Shown here: one piece after another, positions 47,331-58,490 of the stretch
How positions within the stretch are numbered: the first letter of the stretch is position 1
Layout: each line of letters starts with the position of its first letter
NCBI GenBank assembly: GCA_949987565.1
Contig: OX465107.1
Span: forward strand, 18,890,607-18,954,606
Source: Luidia sarsii
Lineage: Eukaryota; Echinodermata; Asteroidea; Paxillosida; Luidiidae
Direction of reading: 5' to 3'
DNA length: 64,000 nt
Position numbers and translations under genes: made by a program
The notes under the pieces: model-generated
Database searches by the model: none
Told to the model about the DNA's origin: nothing
What the model saw: only the letters and a program-made list of their open reading frames with translations

Positions 47331-47464
47331 GGGTGTTAGTAATAGCGTTGCAACTCGTGGCAGGTTGGGGGAGGGGTGTCTAAATTCTGGGTTTTGTTCT
47401 CCAAAATACTTTGAGGTAATTCCTATTATATTCTTTGGCCACAATTAATCCCAGGTTAGGATGA

Positions 47465-47580
47465 AACATAGAGGGTTTGACGTTTCCCAAAGGCCTTTGG
47501 GAAAGGTCCTTTGTATAATGTCCTTCTGTACTGAATAGGATCGAAACGTCGGTCCCTGTACTTTTGTTTAGAGTACAATT
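47465..47580. repeat. Foldback family A, diverged copy
   Basis: TTTGACGTTTCCCAAAGGCC on the left and AGGATCGAAACGTCGG on the right, with a longer unrelated centre. Confidence 0.65.
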
Positions 47581-48569
47581 TTGATCCCTGAATCATGCCT
47601 GAAGTAAGCAAGCAGTTTGCAACATTTTACTATAACTTTAAGATTTAGAGCAAAATGAGAATCTAACGCAACCAAATCAACTTGTCAATCGAGTCATATG
47701 CCTGATTGCTCCTCCGTCTACGACTTACGAGCCCGACCACAATTTATTTAACCCAGGTTAGTGGGTGCCACGGTGTGCCTACACACGTGCCACCCCGTCC
47801 CCCCTAAAAAAAGTGCCTGGCGAAGTCAAGGTCACATGACTAAACACTTTTCCAGCACTCTGGCGACCGACTCGGCGGCGGCGAAGTCGAGTGGCGCAGA
47901 GACCAGACTACCCTCTCGAGCCAACAGGCCCGCGGGACGAGTGTGCACAGCGCTGCACAAGTGCCGCCGTGCAGTGCGCCGAGTATAAGGACACTGCAAC
48001 AGGTGCATGGGACAATATCACAACTAAGTTAATCAGGGGGAAAAAGCTTGCGATTGAGATCACCTGCAATTTTGTTCCCCGAGTGTGTTCACCCAGGAGG
48101 CGATTGTCCACGCTATGACGTAATCATTCGATACTGGTGAGTTTTTGTTCGGCCGAAATTGGCCATCGCTGGACGTAAACAAAAAGCTACGATCTCGAAG
48201 CTGGGAGATGATATTATTACAGTATGTGTACGCATGGTGTATGAATGTTACTGTGCGATCATCTTCTATTCGGAAGCACTACGCCGTGTGTATCGCGCTG
48301 CATAGTAGGCATATGCAGTCAATTGACAATGAAGTTCGCTTCTACTGTACCATGGAGGCTACTATTTATACTAACTGTAGATACTAACGTTTCATGATAG
48401 TTGATACACTGTACATTGCATTTCAGCTGGTATATTGCTGGATTTCTGGTTGATGTATGGTCTGTCTTGTGAGAGGGGTGGGGGTTCGGGTGTACGTGTG
48501 ACCCCACAGTGATCGTGTGGTCGTGTGTTCACAAGTTGTACAACTTGTACTGTACTGTAGCATGGAGCT

Positions 48570-48700
48570 CCTTGGTACTTGTGCTACTACTAAGTAGTAG
48601 TCATAGTACTACTAGTAGTACTACTACTAGTACTTAACTAGTACTCAGTCTAGTAGTAGTAGTACTAGTACTTCTACAGTACTAAGTAAAAGTAAAACAG
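48570..48700. repeat. AGT/ACT palindromic trinucleotide cluster
   Basis: Alternating runs of ACT and AGT, such as GTACTACTAGTAGTACTAC, produce many overlapping palindromes. A smaller cluster of the same kind lies at 40165-40240. Confidence 0.85.
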
Positions 48701-48947
48701 CAAGTACTGAAGTAGCATGGAGCTCCATGGTACTTCTAGTTCTAGTTCTACTTAAACTTTGCAGTTGTTGTCTTTGTAGTACCTCCATGGTAGTACTACA
48801 TTATAGGGTGTAGTACCTTGGACTGGAGCTATGACTGTATGAGTATGATATGTCTACAGAGTACTGCCAGTACACAAGTATTTTTATAATTTAAATCCTG
48901 ACTGTAATTGTTATTAGAGCCTGGGCCTATGTTGTCAAGGCAATTGT

Positions 48948-49112
48948 ATTAACTCTTTCACTACAAAATTAATGTGCATGTCTGTATGGAATAAATTTGG
49001 TAATATAATTATTAGAAACAATGGGACACGCGAGCCGATGTATCGGCTTTCCGTCAACAGAGAGCGGTTTACCGAGCCGATGTATCGGCGCGCCGTACGG
49101 AAAGAGTTAATT
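48948..49112. mobile_element. Short MITE-like element
   Basis: TTAACTCTTTC at the left and GAAAGAGTTAA at the right, about 160 bp apart. Inside, GAGCCGATGTATCGGC occurs twice. Confidence 0.55.
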
Positions 49113-49282
49113 AACACAAACACACAAACACAATGCTGAATGAATACCGGTAGTTGGCTGAATTAATAGGATGCGCATGAAAAATTGAAAATGTCAGGGT
49201 TTTCCCGGTTTTGTCCCCTTTGTTTGGCATTGATTGTTCGGTTGTGAATGTGGCAACACTGTCTCTGTTTGTAGTCACTAGT

Positions 49283-49339
49283 TGCGGTAAGTAACCCTCA
49301 TCCTCCCGAGGGAGGATGAGGGTTACGGACTTACGGTAA
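49283..49339. repeat. Hairpin
   Basis: GTAACCCTCATCCTCCCGAG pairs with its complement immediately after it, with a loop of a few bases at most. Confidence 0.85.
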
Positions 49340-49539
49340 CCACAACTACACTTTGTGAACCTTCAAAATATGTTCCAACTGTACTCTGATGATAGGGGAT
49401 AGTGGAAAGTGGATCTTAATTTTAAAAGAAAAATCCACAACCCTGTAGCCATCCATTTTAGCCTGCTGAATAGCTGAGACAAAAATCTGAGGATTCTGGG
49501 CTGTAGCCATTATAAGGATAAGATTTGAAGGTTTGCTTG

Positions 49540-49660
49540 GTGGAAGCGCCACATGGGAAGGTTGTGGTGACACCATGTAAAACACCTCCTTTGAGGTAGA
49601 ATGGGGCTCTGAAAAATGCCGGTAACTCAACTTTTCGGGCAACATTTCAGAAGACTGAAA
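49540..49660 (-). repeat. Foldback family B, single diverged arm
   Basis: AGGTTGTGGTGACACCATG and GGGGCTCTGAAAAATGCCGG followed by TCAACTTTTCGGGC. Only one arm is recognisable. Confidence 0.6.
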
Positions 49661-50239
49661 TTTTTTTGCATACATGCAGTTCCCTGCTTGCACACACTTG
49701 GCACAGTACAGTATGGGCCTGCACAGTATGGGCCTGCATTGTCTTCTTCATAAACTTTGTGCCTGAGGTTAGACTTCCTGTCAAAGGTAAAATTTCCATC
49801 AAGGATTCTGCGGTCTGTACATTGCTTGACAAGGCCAGAGGAAGTGCGGTGATATGTTGCAGCAAAAGAATGGCTGTGTAGAATGCATGGAGTCGGAAAA
49901 TAAAGCGCTGCAAACCTATATGAGTAGATTGAAATTGACTGCTAAGATACATGCAGGTCCAGCAGGGGTTGAAAAACATTGAAACATAATTAGGTCCTTT
50001 TAAATAGTATTTTGAGACTTGCTTTTTTGGGGGGGGGGGGTTCAATTCAGTCAATTTGCAGTTTGATACATCTTTGTAATGCTGTAAAATTGATTTCAAG
50101 CGCAACAAGGATAATGTAAGCAACTTTCTGGCTTAGATGAGTGAGAATGTAGGTATCATTTCTGACATGGCATGAACAGAGGGCAAAAGGTCATGCCAGT
50201 TTGACATTCCGGATGTCAGACTCTAATTTGTTAGGTTTT

Positions 50240-50412
50240 TAAAGTGATCTACAAAAATGTTGCAAACTGCTTACTGACTTAAATTACCAAAATGCAAATC
50301 TTAAAATTTAGTGGGCCTGACTTTTCGATCCCAGCAGGACCTTTCTCAAAGGCTTTGACTTTTGAGAAAGGTCCTGCTGGGATCGAAACGTCAGGCCCAC
50401 TAAATTTTAAGA
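50240..50412. repeat. Foldback element, family A
   Basis: Left tail TGATCTACAAAAATGTTGCA, then arms with AAATTTAGTGGGCCTGAC and its complement around 50355. Confidence 0.9.
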
Positions 50413-50456
50413 TTTGTTAGGTTTTTGTTTGAAAGATTGTTGCGACAATTTGGCAG

Positions 50457-50648
50457 TTTGTGCTGAGAGAGGGCTATGCCTATTGGTGGTTGTCTTGGAA
50501 GGGAATTCAGGCTGCCACAGGTCTTCTGGTCAGGGATCTGAAACGTTGCTCCATCAGAGGTGACCGAGTATTTGATGGCAATAACTCATCGGAGGAGGAC
50601 AAGGTGTTTATTCCTCCTAACCTCAGTGACCTCAGTGACCTGGCATGA
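50457..50648 (+). CDS. Unrecognised candidate terminal exon
   Basis: Follows a possible acceptor (tttggcag). The frame has 63 codons and a TGA that overlaps a possible AATAAA (50648). The product has ordinary globular composition: WWLSWKGIQAATGLLVRDLK, then GNNSSEEDKVFIPPNLSD. I do not recognise a family, the pyrimidine tract is poor, and no partner exon was found. It starts about 45 bp after a family A foldback, so it may be chance or a repeat remnant. Confidence 0.17.
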   Translation, partial: FVLREGYAYWWLSWKGIQAATGLLVRDLKRCSIRGDRVFDGNNSSEEDKVFIPPNLSDLSDLA

Positions 50649-50867
50649 ATAAATCACCAAGTGTACACTGAGAAATGTTTATTAATTTTATTTATTTCAT
50701 TTCCTGGGATACACATCACATCACAATTAAAAAAGTTGATCACAGAGGACATTGTGGAACAATTTAGAAGAGGGTTTATCGACTGGCAAACATCAGACTG
50801 TGTGTTGATTTCAAGCCAAGTCACTTACAAAAGGACAAAATAACACCCATAAGGCTTCTCATGACAA

Positions 50868-50955
50868 GTGTGGGAGGGAGAGGGGAGGGAGGGAGAGGGA
50901 AGGGAGGAGGGAGGGAGGGAGGGAGGAGGGAGGGAGAGGGGAGGGAGGAGGCGGG
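50868..50955. repeat. GGGA-rich tandem repeat
   Basis: About 90 bp of GGGAGGGA and GGGAGAGG units. Confidence 0.93.
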
Positions 50956-51659
50956 AGAAATTCCCAGAAAGAGGTCAAAGGGGTAGCCCAGGTCTTCTCT
51001 TTGTGTTGAAGTGACCTTCAACTGGGTGACAGGGGTTTTCGGCCCTGGTGCATACTGGCACTGTAACACATTGAATGCATTCCATTATTGCCTGTATTGT
51101 CCGCCCATTGGTGCAATGGTGGAATGGTGTCAGACAGTGGGTTCTGGTGGGGCAGGCTAACTCCTCCAAAAATCCATAGTTTCTTTTGTCATAGAAAATG
51201 CACCTCATTCCATTAAAAGGGCATTTTACATTCTGTATAAACTGTCATACATGTATGACAGAATTTACAAATGGCTAAACCTTGTAAACTTTTGGATACA
51301 AATCAAGCATTTTACATTAAAACAGCTATATAACAGCTATATTTATTGAACAAGATAGCCTGTGGATAGTGATTTTGTTATATATAGTTATATTCATGTT
51401 TCTGTTTCTACTGTTTGTGCTTACAAGTGCCAGTGACTACCTGAGAAATAATAAATGAAATGAAATGAAATACAGAACTGTCTGTCTGTACAGTTTTCAG
51501 GAACAATTGTACACATTTCAGTGCAACAGTGGGTAGCTTTTGACCATTCCAATCTTCTCTGGGTTTCTGCCAAAGACCAAAGACAATAGCCTCAGAGAAT
51601 ATGAAAGATTCAACGATTTCATTCCACTTTTTGTGTAGATAAGACTTGAACTTCTTGAA

Positions 51660-51945
51660 GGTTTGCATGGTGGAAATACTAAGTGGAAGGTTTGCGGTGA
51701 CACCATGTAGCACTTCTCTTTCAAGAAGGAGTGTGGCTTTGAAAAGGACTGGTAACTCAATGTTTTTCGGGCAGTGTGTAGTGTACTACACTTCATCAGA
51801 TGAAACGATGGGCAGAGTCTCCTGACGATGGGCAGAGTACACACTACCCGAAACGTTGACTTACCGGCTCTTTTCAGAGCCAAACTCCTTCTTGAAAGAG
51901 AAGTGCTACATGTACATGGTGTCACCGTACCGCAAACATTCCACT
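51660..51945. repeat. Foldback element, family B
   Basis: GGTTTGCGGTGACACCATG at the left and ATGGTGTCACCG at the right. The inner region holds CTGACGA (51822-51828) and, on the other strand, CTGATGA, each followed by one base and a hairpin, then GAAAC (51850-51854). Confidence 0.82.
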
Positions 51946-52189
51946 TTTTTGGGGTATAGAAAAAACCCTTGCCTGCCTATTGCTGAGCCCTTTGTAATTC
52001 CATTCTAGGAAGTGCAATCCTTTCATGGGGCCAAGGTCCGGGTCCAACAATACAGAGTCAGAGACAGCCATACAGTAATTGGCACTCGATTTTCCAATAG
52101 ATGTCATTTTAAGGTCAAGTGGATAGGCTAGCCAAACGATTCATTGTCAATGGATCTTAATACCCTAAAAGATGGATTTTTTTTTACCC

Positions 52190-52470
52190 CAAGCCTTCTC
52201 AACAATTATAAAAAAAGTTTTATTTAATTCATGTTAACTAGAAAGACCCCAAAATATACAAATCTTACGCGGGGGTGTGATCCCTTGAGATATATACAGC
52301 AGTTAATGGTGGATGCTTCTGGCTGGCACCCCCACCCCGGCAAAGACTAGAGTTTGGAAAGGCCACCATCTAAGGGCTGGATAGATCAGATGGAAGAGCA
52401 CTGGTACACAAAACCACAGGTCTTGGGTTCAAATCCAGGTCCAGTCAAGGTTTTCTTTGCCATTTTTCAA
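52190..52470 (+). repeat. tRNA-derived SINE-like repeat
   Basis: Leader ACCCCAAGCCTTCTCAAC and GGGGGTGTGATCCCTTGAG, A-box-like AGATCAGATGGAAGAGCAC, B-box-like GGTTCAAATCCAGGTCC and tail GTTTTCTTTGCC. Confidence 0.72.
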
Positions 52471-52599
52471 TTTGTTCCAAAGTTTTCTCCTTTATTTTGT
52501 GCGACTTGAATTGGAAAAGCTGCACCCACTCTGTGTAATCCCCGAGCTGCTGCTACATAGTACATAGCCAGGTTTACAATAGTTGGTTTGTTTGCATCT

Positions 52600-52765
52600 G
52601 AATGAAAGTGGTGGAGTGATTCCAAAAGATAAATGCCAGTTAATGGTTGAATGCTTCTGACTGGTGTTCCTACTCTGGCAAAGACTACATGTAGTTGACT
52701 ATTGGGCATGGATTTGGATTTAATAAAACCCGGTCCAGTCAAGATTTTCTTGCCAGTTTTCAATT
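52600..52765 (+). repeat. tRNA-derived SINE-like repeat, truncated
   Basis: CAGTTAATGGTTGAATGCTTC and CTCTGGCAAAGACTACATG match the leader of the family. The tRNA-like part is largely lost, and only GGTCCAGTCAAGATTTTCTT remains at the tail. Confidence 0.6.
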
Positions 52766-52769
52766 TCTC

Positions 52770-53095
52770 CAAAGTTAGAGGGCCTGGACCTTAGCAGGAC
52801 CTTTCTCAAAGGAAAAGAAGCCTTTGAGAAAGGTCCTGCTACTGCTAGGATCGAAAGCCTTTGAGAAAGGTCCTGCAAGGATCGAAACGTCAGGCACTAA
52901 AACTTTTGAGATTTATGTATTGCAGGTCATTATAGTAAGTGAGCAGTTGGCAGAAAATTTTGTATTACCGGTAACTTTTACTACAAAAGAATCCTACAAA
53001 GTTAGAGGGACTGACGTTTCGATCTTAGCAGGTTGTTGGCATAAATACCGTTGGGAAAGGTCCTGCTGGGATCGAGACATCATGTCTTCTCGGTT
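52770..53095. repeat. Two adjacent, rearranged family A foldbacks
   Basis: 52770-52990 carries a broken left arm and repeated GCCTTTGAGAAAGGTCCTGC segments (52829 and 52858), then GGATCGAAACGTCAGGC and the tail. 52995-53095 is a second, poorer copy starting AGAGGGACTGACGTTTCG and ending GGGATCGAGACATC. Confidence 0.78.
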
Positions 53096-53528
53096 TGATA
53101 GATGAGTCTGTTGTTACTAGTTACAATGGTCAGTCAAGTGATGAGCTTGATAGTGTGGGCAGATTAGAAATTCCACAGTGACAGTGACTGCTTTGAGAAC
53201 TTACAGACAAAATGTCTGCTGTGCTGAGTTACAGCACTAGGGTTGCACTGAAATAATATTGGGTGGCACCCATTCCAGGTGATGATATTTGAGCGTGCCA
53301 GTCACTGCATGGTAGATGCATGTGGATGGTTTAGTGGGCATGCTGAATGTAGTATTGTATAGGGGGGAAGGTTCTCTGTGTTTGTATTGTTCTCTGCAGT
53401 TGCTGTGCAGACACTGGTTGCCTTGTCTGCTGATAGCTGAACTGTGAACTCGGATTTACTGCCCTGCACATTATTTTGTAACTTCTTACTGTGGACTGCA
53501 CTGTTGAATTGGGCAAGCCCCTACAAGT

Positions 53529-53740
53529 CTGGGTCCAGTTTCATGGAATCTGTTACCGTTAGCAAAAAATCTTCGCTTACCGTAGCAGATATTCTTTGCT
53601 TATGGTTTGCGTATTTCAAGAGCCGAAAGTCTTGCTAACATTCCATGAAATAGACATACGGGTATGCTAAATGCTGCCTGTAACTTGTAAGCACAGAATT
53701 ATATGCTGTAACGGTCCCTAACGGATTCAATGAAATTGGA
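53529..53740. mobile_element. MITE-like element related to 29871-30107
   Basis: GGTCCAGTTTCATGGAAT at the left and ATTCAATGAAATTGGACCATG at the right. GCTTACCG and CTTGCTAACA type inner repeats. Confidence 0.6.
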
Positions 53741-54419
53741 CCATGGTCATTCTCTTTTCTCCCCACTGTTCAGATTTCCACAAAATTGGTTTCTGCAACT
53801 GCAAGAGTGGAGAGAAAACTGAGGGTTTTTTTTCTTTGCAGGGAAGGAGGAGGGATATTAATTCCTTCAATGTTGATGGGATCTTGACAGTCTTCTTGCT
53901 TTTATGTCCCTACATATGTGTCAGCTACAAATGGCACCAGGGGCACCTATAGCCATAGAAACAATGTTTGCAATTGGTTCAGACCGGTGTTGTTCAGTAT
54001 CCACTACTTATGGACAGTATAATTATGTAGGATAAACCCCTGTTTGGTCAACTATATACTAGTATAGAGCAAGGGTCAACTGAACCGTCTATCTGTACGT
54101 GTTACGGTACTTGTTTGCGGTATGCCGTGGTTGCTATGGTTGGAAAGTAATGCCGACAATGCAGGATTTTTGATCCCGCCCCGCCCAGTGTCCTTTAGTC
54201 TAGTCTCGCCATGAGTCCATCGATTAAGAGCAACATTGCCACCATGGCTTCATGACAGTTTACACTGCAAATATTGAAACGCACAGTGACTTCCCTTATA
54301 TTGGTAACCCCTTATCTGCACATCTAAGCTCGCAAACTTACAGAAAAAGCCACATTTTCAAGGCCCAGTAATTTGAAGATGCAATACTCAATGGGTTAAT
54401 GAAAACCAAAATGATATTT

Positions 54420-54592
54420 CCAAAAATGTTGCAAACTGCTTACTGCCTAAAATTACCAGAATGCAAATCTCAAAATTTAGTGGGCCTGACGTTTTGATCC
54501 TAGCAGGACCTTTCTCAAAGGCAGAGTGACCAACTCTGCCTTTGAGAAAGGTCCTGTGAGGATCGAAACATTAGGCCCACTAAATTTTGAGA
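54420..54592. repeat. Foldback element, family A
   Basis: Left tail AATGTTGCAAACTGCTTACT, arms with AATTTAGTGGGCCTGACG and its complement, centre near 54530. Confidence 0.9.
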
Positions 54593-55135
54593 AAACCAAA
54601 ATAGATACACAAAATGGATATATATAAATGGATATGTTGGTACATGTAGGTGGGACAACCGACTGGTTGTTGTTTTTTAGAGCATTTATTAGTATTTGAC
54701 AGTCTTGGACATACATACAGTACACTACATACTGTACATGTACAGGCTAAATGTCAGACGTGTACTCCTCAGAGAAATGACTTAGTTTAGATAAAAATGT
54801 CCCTGCTGAGTGTTAGGATGGATGTCAGCCCATTAGTATCGCTATGAAACCATGGTAACATACATGTCATTTGCATTCACGCCGACGCAGGACCTTTATG
54901 TGTAATTCTTGAAAGAAAGATAGAAAAAAAGTGTTGGTGTTCTCTTGGCATATGGTTTATACACCATGTATGCTTTCAACCTTACCTTAGGCTCACAGAC
55001 AAAAGATGTGTCTCAACATTGCACTTGTACATTATGCAATTTTGTTTACAATGTTGATTGATATAATATGACTGGGCTAAAGTGAAGTTGTCCATACATA
55101 TATCCAACAGACATTTCCAAGTGATATTTTTGTTA

Positions 55136-55502
55136 AGCCCCTACACAACATTGGTCTAGGTCAAAGAATAGCATCCATACGATGTCTGATCCAACATATG
55201 CATGAAATAGCACACCTATGAAAAATTCAACTCAGTCCGCCAACCGAGTCTCAAGAAAATTGTTAAAACCGCTTAATTTTGTTTCGTGAAAATGCAGCAT
55301 TCAACGCCATACTGTACTGAAAAATAGTTTAGATCTCGGTAAGACGTAAACTATTTCTTTTACTCATTTCTCCCAAAATACAACATTTTTGGCAGAAATA
55401 TTTCAGTGAGAGTTTCTACTATAACATCTTCAAACTGTATAAGTTTCAAGTAAATCTGTGAACATTTCTGTTTTTCGATCTTACCAATGTTGTGTAGGGG
55501 CT
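55136..55502. mobile_element. MITE with TTA/TTAA flanks
   Basis: 367 bp. The left end is AGCCCCTACACAACATTGGT and the right end its complement, next to TTA at the left and TTAA at the right. About 90% alike by eye to 57139-57489. Confidence 0.85.
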
Positions 55503-55589
55503 TTAACTGAAATACCCAGTAGACAAAATAACAAAGCTGAGCAACTTAAACTGACTCATTCAGAGTTCCAAGAAATAAACATACTGTAC

Positions 55590-55650
55590 GTACGGTACAT
55601 GTACACACATGTACATCACATGTACTAGTGTACATGTACACGTGTAGGTA
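55590..55650. repeat. GTACAT palindrome cluster
   Basis: Overlapping GTACATGTAC and ACATGTACAC palindromes over about 60 bp. Shorter groups occur at 32270-32295, 58945-58970, 59105-59145 and 60945-60985. Confidence 0.7.
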
Positions 55651-57138
55651 TGGGTGCACAGAATTCGTAGTGCAAAGAAGATGTCTGAACTTTACTTACC
55701 CACAATTCAAATTCAGTGCAGACAGTTTGACTTTTCAGCAGTCAGTATTATGTACATGTACATGCATGTTGTTGAGTTAAAGACTCGTACTTTTTTACAG
55801 TACAATTTTTATAGTTACCTTGTGGGAAGGTTTGATTAAGCAGGGGTCAGGAACTTGTTATCAGAAAGACTGCTCTTTCAGAATCCATGTCAGGAAGTGC
55901 GATAAGCCTAAAAAAATGGCTCATCTGGACTTCAGAGGAGCTCTTACCTCTACTGCGTCCGATGGGTATAAAGAAATAGCAAGCCCACAATTTTTGGTTT
56001 TAGGAAGGAAGTGCCTGGTTTCTGGCATGGAGCATGGGACGAGGAGAGCAGGAGACTGCCTCATCTTGGAAATCCGTTGGAGACAAGGTCCAGGATGCAG
56101 GAAAGCTTTGATACGGCTGATATTTGGGCTACATGTACATGCTTTATTGATTGATCTGTATGTGAATTCTCTGCGTGACAAAAGGTTTAGCTTTTGAGGA
56201 ATCTCACTCAACCTGAACTTTTTTTAATAGACCTTTTGCCTGAAACCAGTGCTGCACTTTTGTATAGTATGCTTGCTTGTGCATTAATAACTACCAACTT
56301 CACCGAGTCTGTACGGCAATCTGGGGTAAAGATTTTTTTTCTTTCTTAGAAATGGAATGAGAACTGTAAGGGTTTAAGTCTTGTATTTTAAAACAGACGT
56401 ATCAACTGCAATATTTAAACACTATTTTTGTCTGAATTGTGAAAGAAAGAAGCTCTTTAGAGTTAGTCTGGTGTCTTCAGAGACTGCATAAGACCGTAAA
56501 ATCATCAGACTTGGTCCATGGTCTAGCCGAGATTTCAAACCCTGCTGTTTCAATGGTTTGCCATAGACAGGCTGCGCTCAATGCTCAGTAATGGTTAAAC
56601 TACACTGGGATTTTTGTACGCTGGTGAATTTGACAATTTGACCCTGGCGTGTTTAAATGACTCACGGAATACTCTCCTGCTGATTAAATTGTAGCTGAAG
56701 TCTGCAGTACCAATGCCGAAGTGCTTGGTGCTTTTAAAAGATGACCCTTATTCAATTGCAACTTAAGATTGTATAATTGCGTTGGTGACTTGGTGAGACT
56801 GTATTAAACTCAATGAAGGTTTGCCTCAGGGCACTACCTGATGTAGTCAGCATGTTGGGTACGTCAAATCTTCACTGAATTTCAATGAAATCTGAGTACG
56901 GATGCAGCAAGTTCCAATTTTTTGTAACTTTGTCAGGCTTCATATAGGATTATGATTCAGAAATGAGGAAACATATTGTAGTGTAGAGGGAATCTAAATC
57001 ACTGTGCATTGATTTGTACAATAATTATTATCTATGCTTACATGACCCCCATTTGTTGGTGTGTCTGTCAACCCATTCGATTGAATCCCAACAGATGTTC
57101 GTATTATTGGTACATTTGGCTGCACAACTTTAACTTAA

Positions 57139-57489
57139 AGCCCCTACACAACATTGGTCGAGGTCAAAGAATAGCATCCATACATTGTCTGATCCAACAT
57201 ATGCATGATATAGCACACCTGTGAAAATTTCAGCTCAATCCGCCAACCGACTCTCGAGAAAATCGTGAAAACCGCTTCATTTGTTTCGTGAAAATGCAGC
57301 ATTCAACGTCGTTTAGATCTCGGTGAGACGTAAACTATTTCTTTTACTAATTTCCTCTCAAAAAACAACATTTTAGGCAGAAATATTTCATTGAGAGGTT
57401 TCTACTATAACCATCTTCAAACTGTACAAGTTTCATGTAAATCTGTGAACATTTCTGTTTTTCGATCTTACCAATGTTGTGTAGGGGCT
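57139..57489. mobile_element. MITE with TTAA flanks
   Basis: 351 bp, the same ends as 55136-55502, flanked by TTAA at 57135-57138 and 57490-57493. Confidence 0.87.
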
Positions 57490-58032
57490 TTAACCCTTCC
57501 TGCTTTCCCCATTTTCCTTTTAAATAATGCATGAAGGCATGCATTATAATACACTTTATAGTATTTAGGTTTGATCATTATACAGTATGTTGTATTCACA
57601 TCATTTGGTTTTCTCTGATGAACTGCTTAATATTATCCAAAACATCAGCATGACGAAACTTTTTCAAATTTATGTAAAAATTACACATACAGTAGCCACA
57701 CTTCAAATCTGTGTGAATTCATGTTATTTGTTTACATGGTCAGTGTGATCATTGTATCGCAAGGACACTTGAACACTGCCTGCACATAGCCACACTTCAA
57801 ATCAGTGTGAATTCCTGTTATTGTTAACTTAATCACCTTATCGCAAGGACACTTTTACACTATCAATAGACTTACCCTAATACCCTCGTATACCGGTATC
57901 CCAAAATGTGACTACTGTAACTTTTCCCAGAATGCATCTTCCCTGCTGCATGGGTGGATTTGTCAGTTCGTGGAAATGCTGACAATGGATTTGGGTTTAG
58001 GAAGTTTGAACGTACACGTATGTACCCTGTTA

Positions 58033-58490
58033 AGCCGTGTCTGCACTGGACTTATTTTTTACCAAGGCCCTGGGTAACATTCCAATGGGTAAATCTTCCC
58101 GGCGTCCGCACGTGGAATTTTTCGACTCGGGTAAACTAACTGAGACGATTGGTAAAACTAACTGACTCATGTACATGTGCATGTACTCTAGGTACACAAA
58201 CACATTGTCTTGCCTACAGTAACGTAACGTAACGTGCGGGGCACCGGATGTGATTTTTTACCGAGTCGTTTACCGAGACGTCGTGTCCAGATTGGACTTA
58301 TCGATTCAGTTAAACTAACCTGGTCAATTTAACCGGGCAGAAGTTGGTCGGTTAAACTACCCACTGGAGTCAGGTATTAAAAGTTACCTGGGAGGAAAAC
58401 TTCCTGGGCTGTCCGCACTGGACTTAAAATGGTCAATTTACCCATTTGCTCGGTTAGTTTACCCATTTTAAGTCCAGTGCGGACGCGGCT
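58033..58490. mobile_element. MITE with TTA target duplication (PIF/Harbinger-like)
   Basis: 458 bp. The left end AGCCGTGTCTGCACTGGACT and the right end AGTCCAGTGCGGACGCGGCT are complementary with a few transitions. TTA lies on both sides (58030-58032 and 58491-58493). A second inverted pair (GTCCGCACTGGACTTAAAAT and its complement) forms a subterminal hairpin at the right. It has no coding capacity. Confidence 0.85.

Noticed and set aside
55820..56197. 125-codon plus-strand frame with several Cys
   Set aside because: It has Cys and basic residues that briefly suggested a zinc-binding domain, but the spacing fits no family I know and no exon borders are convincing.
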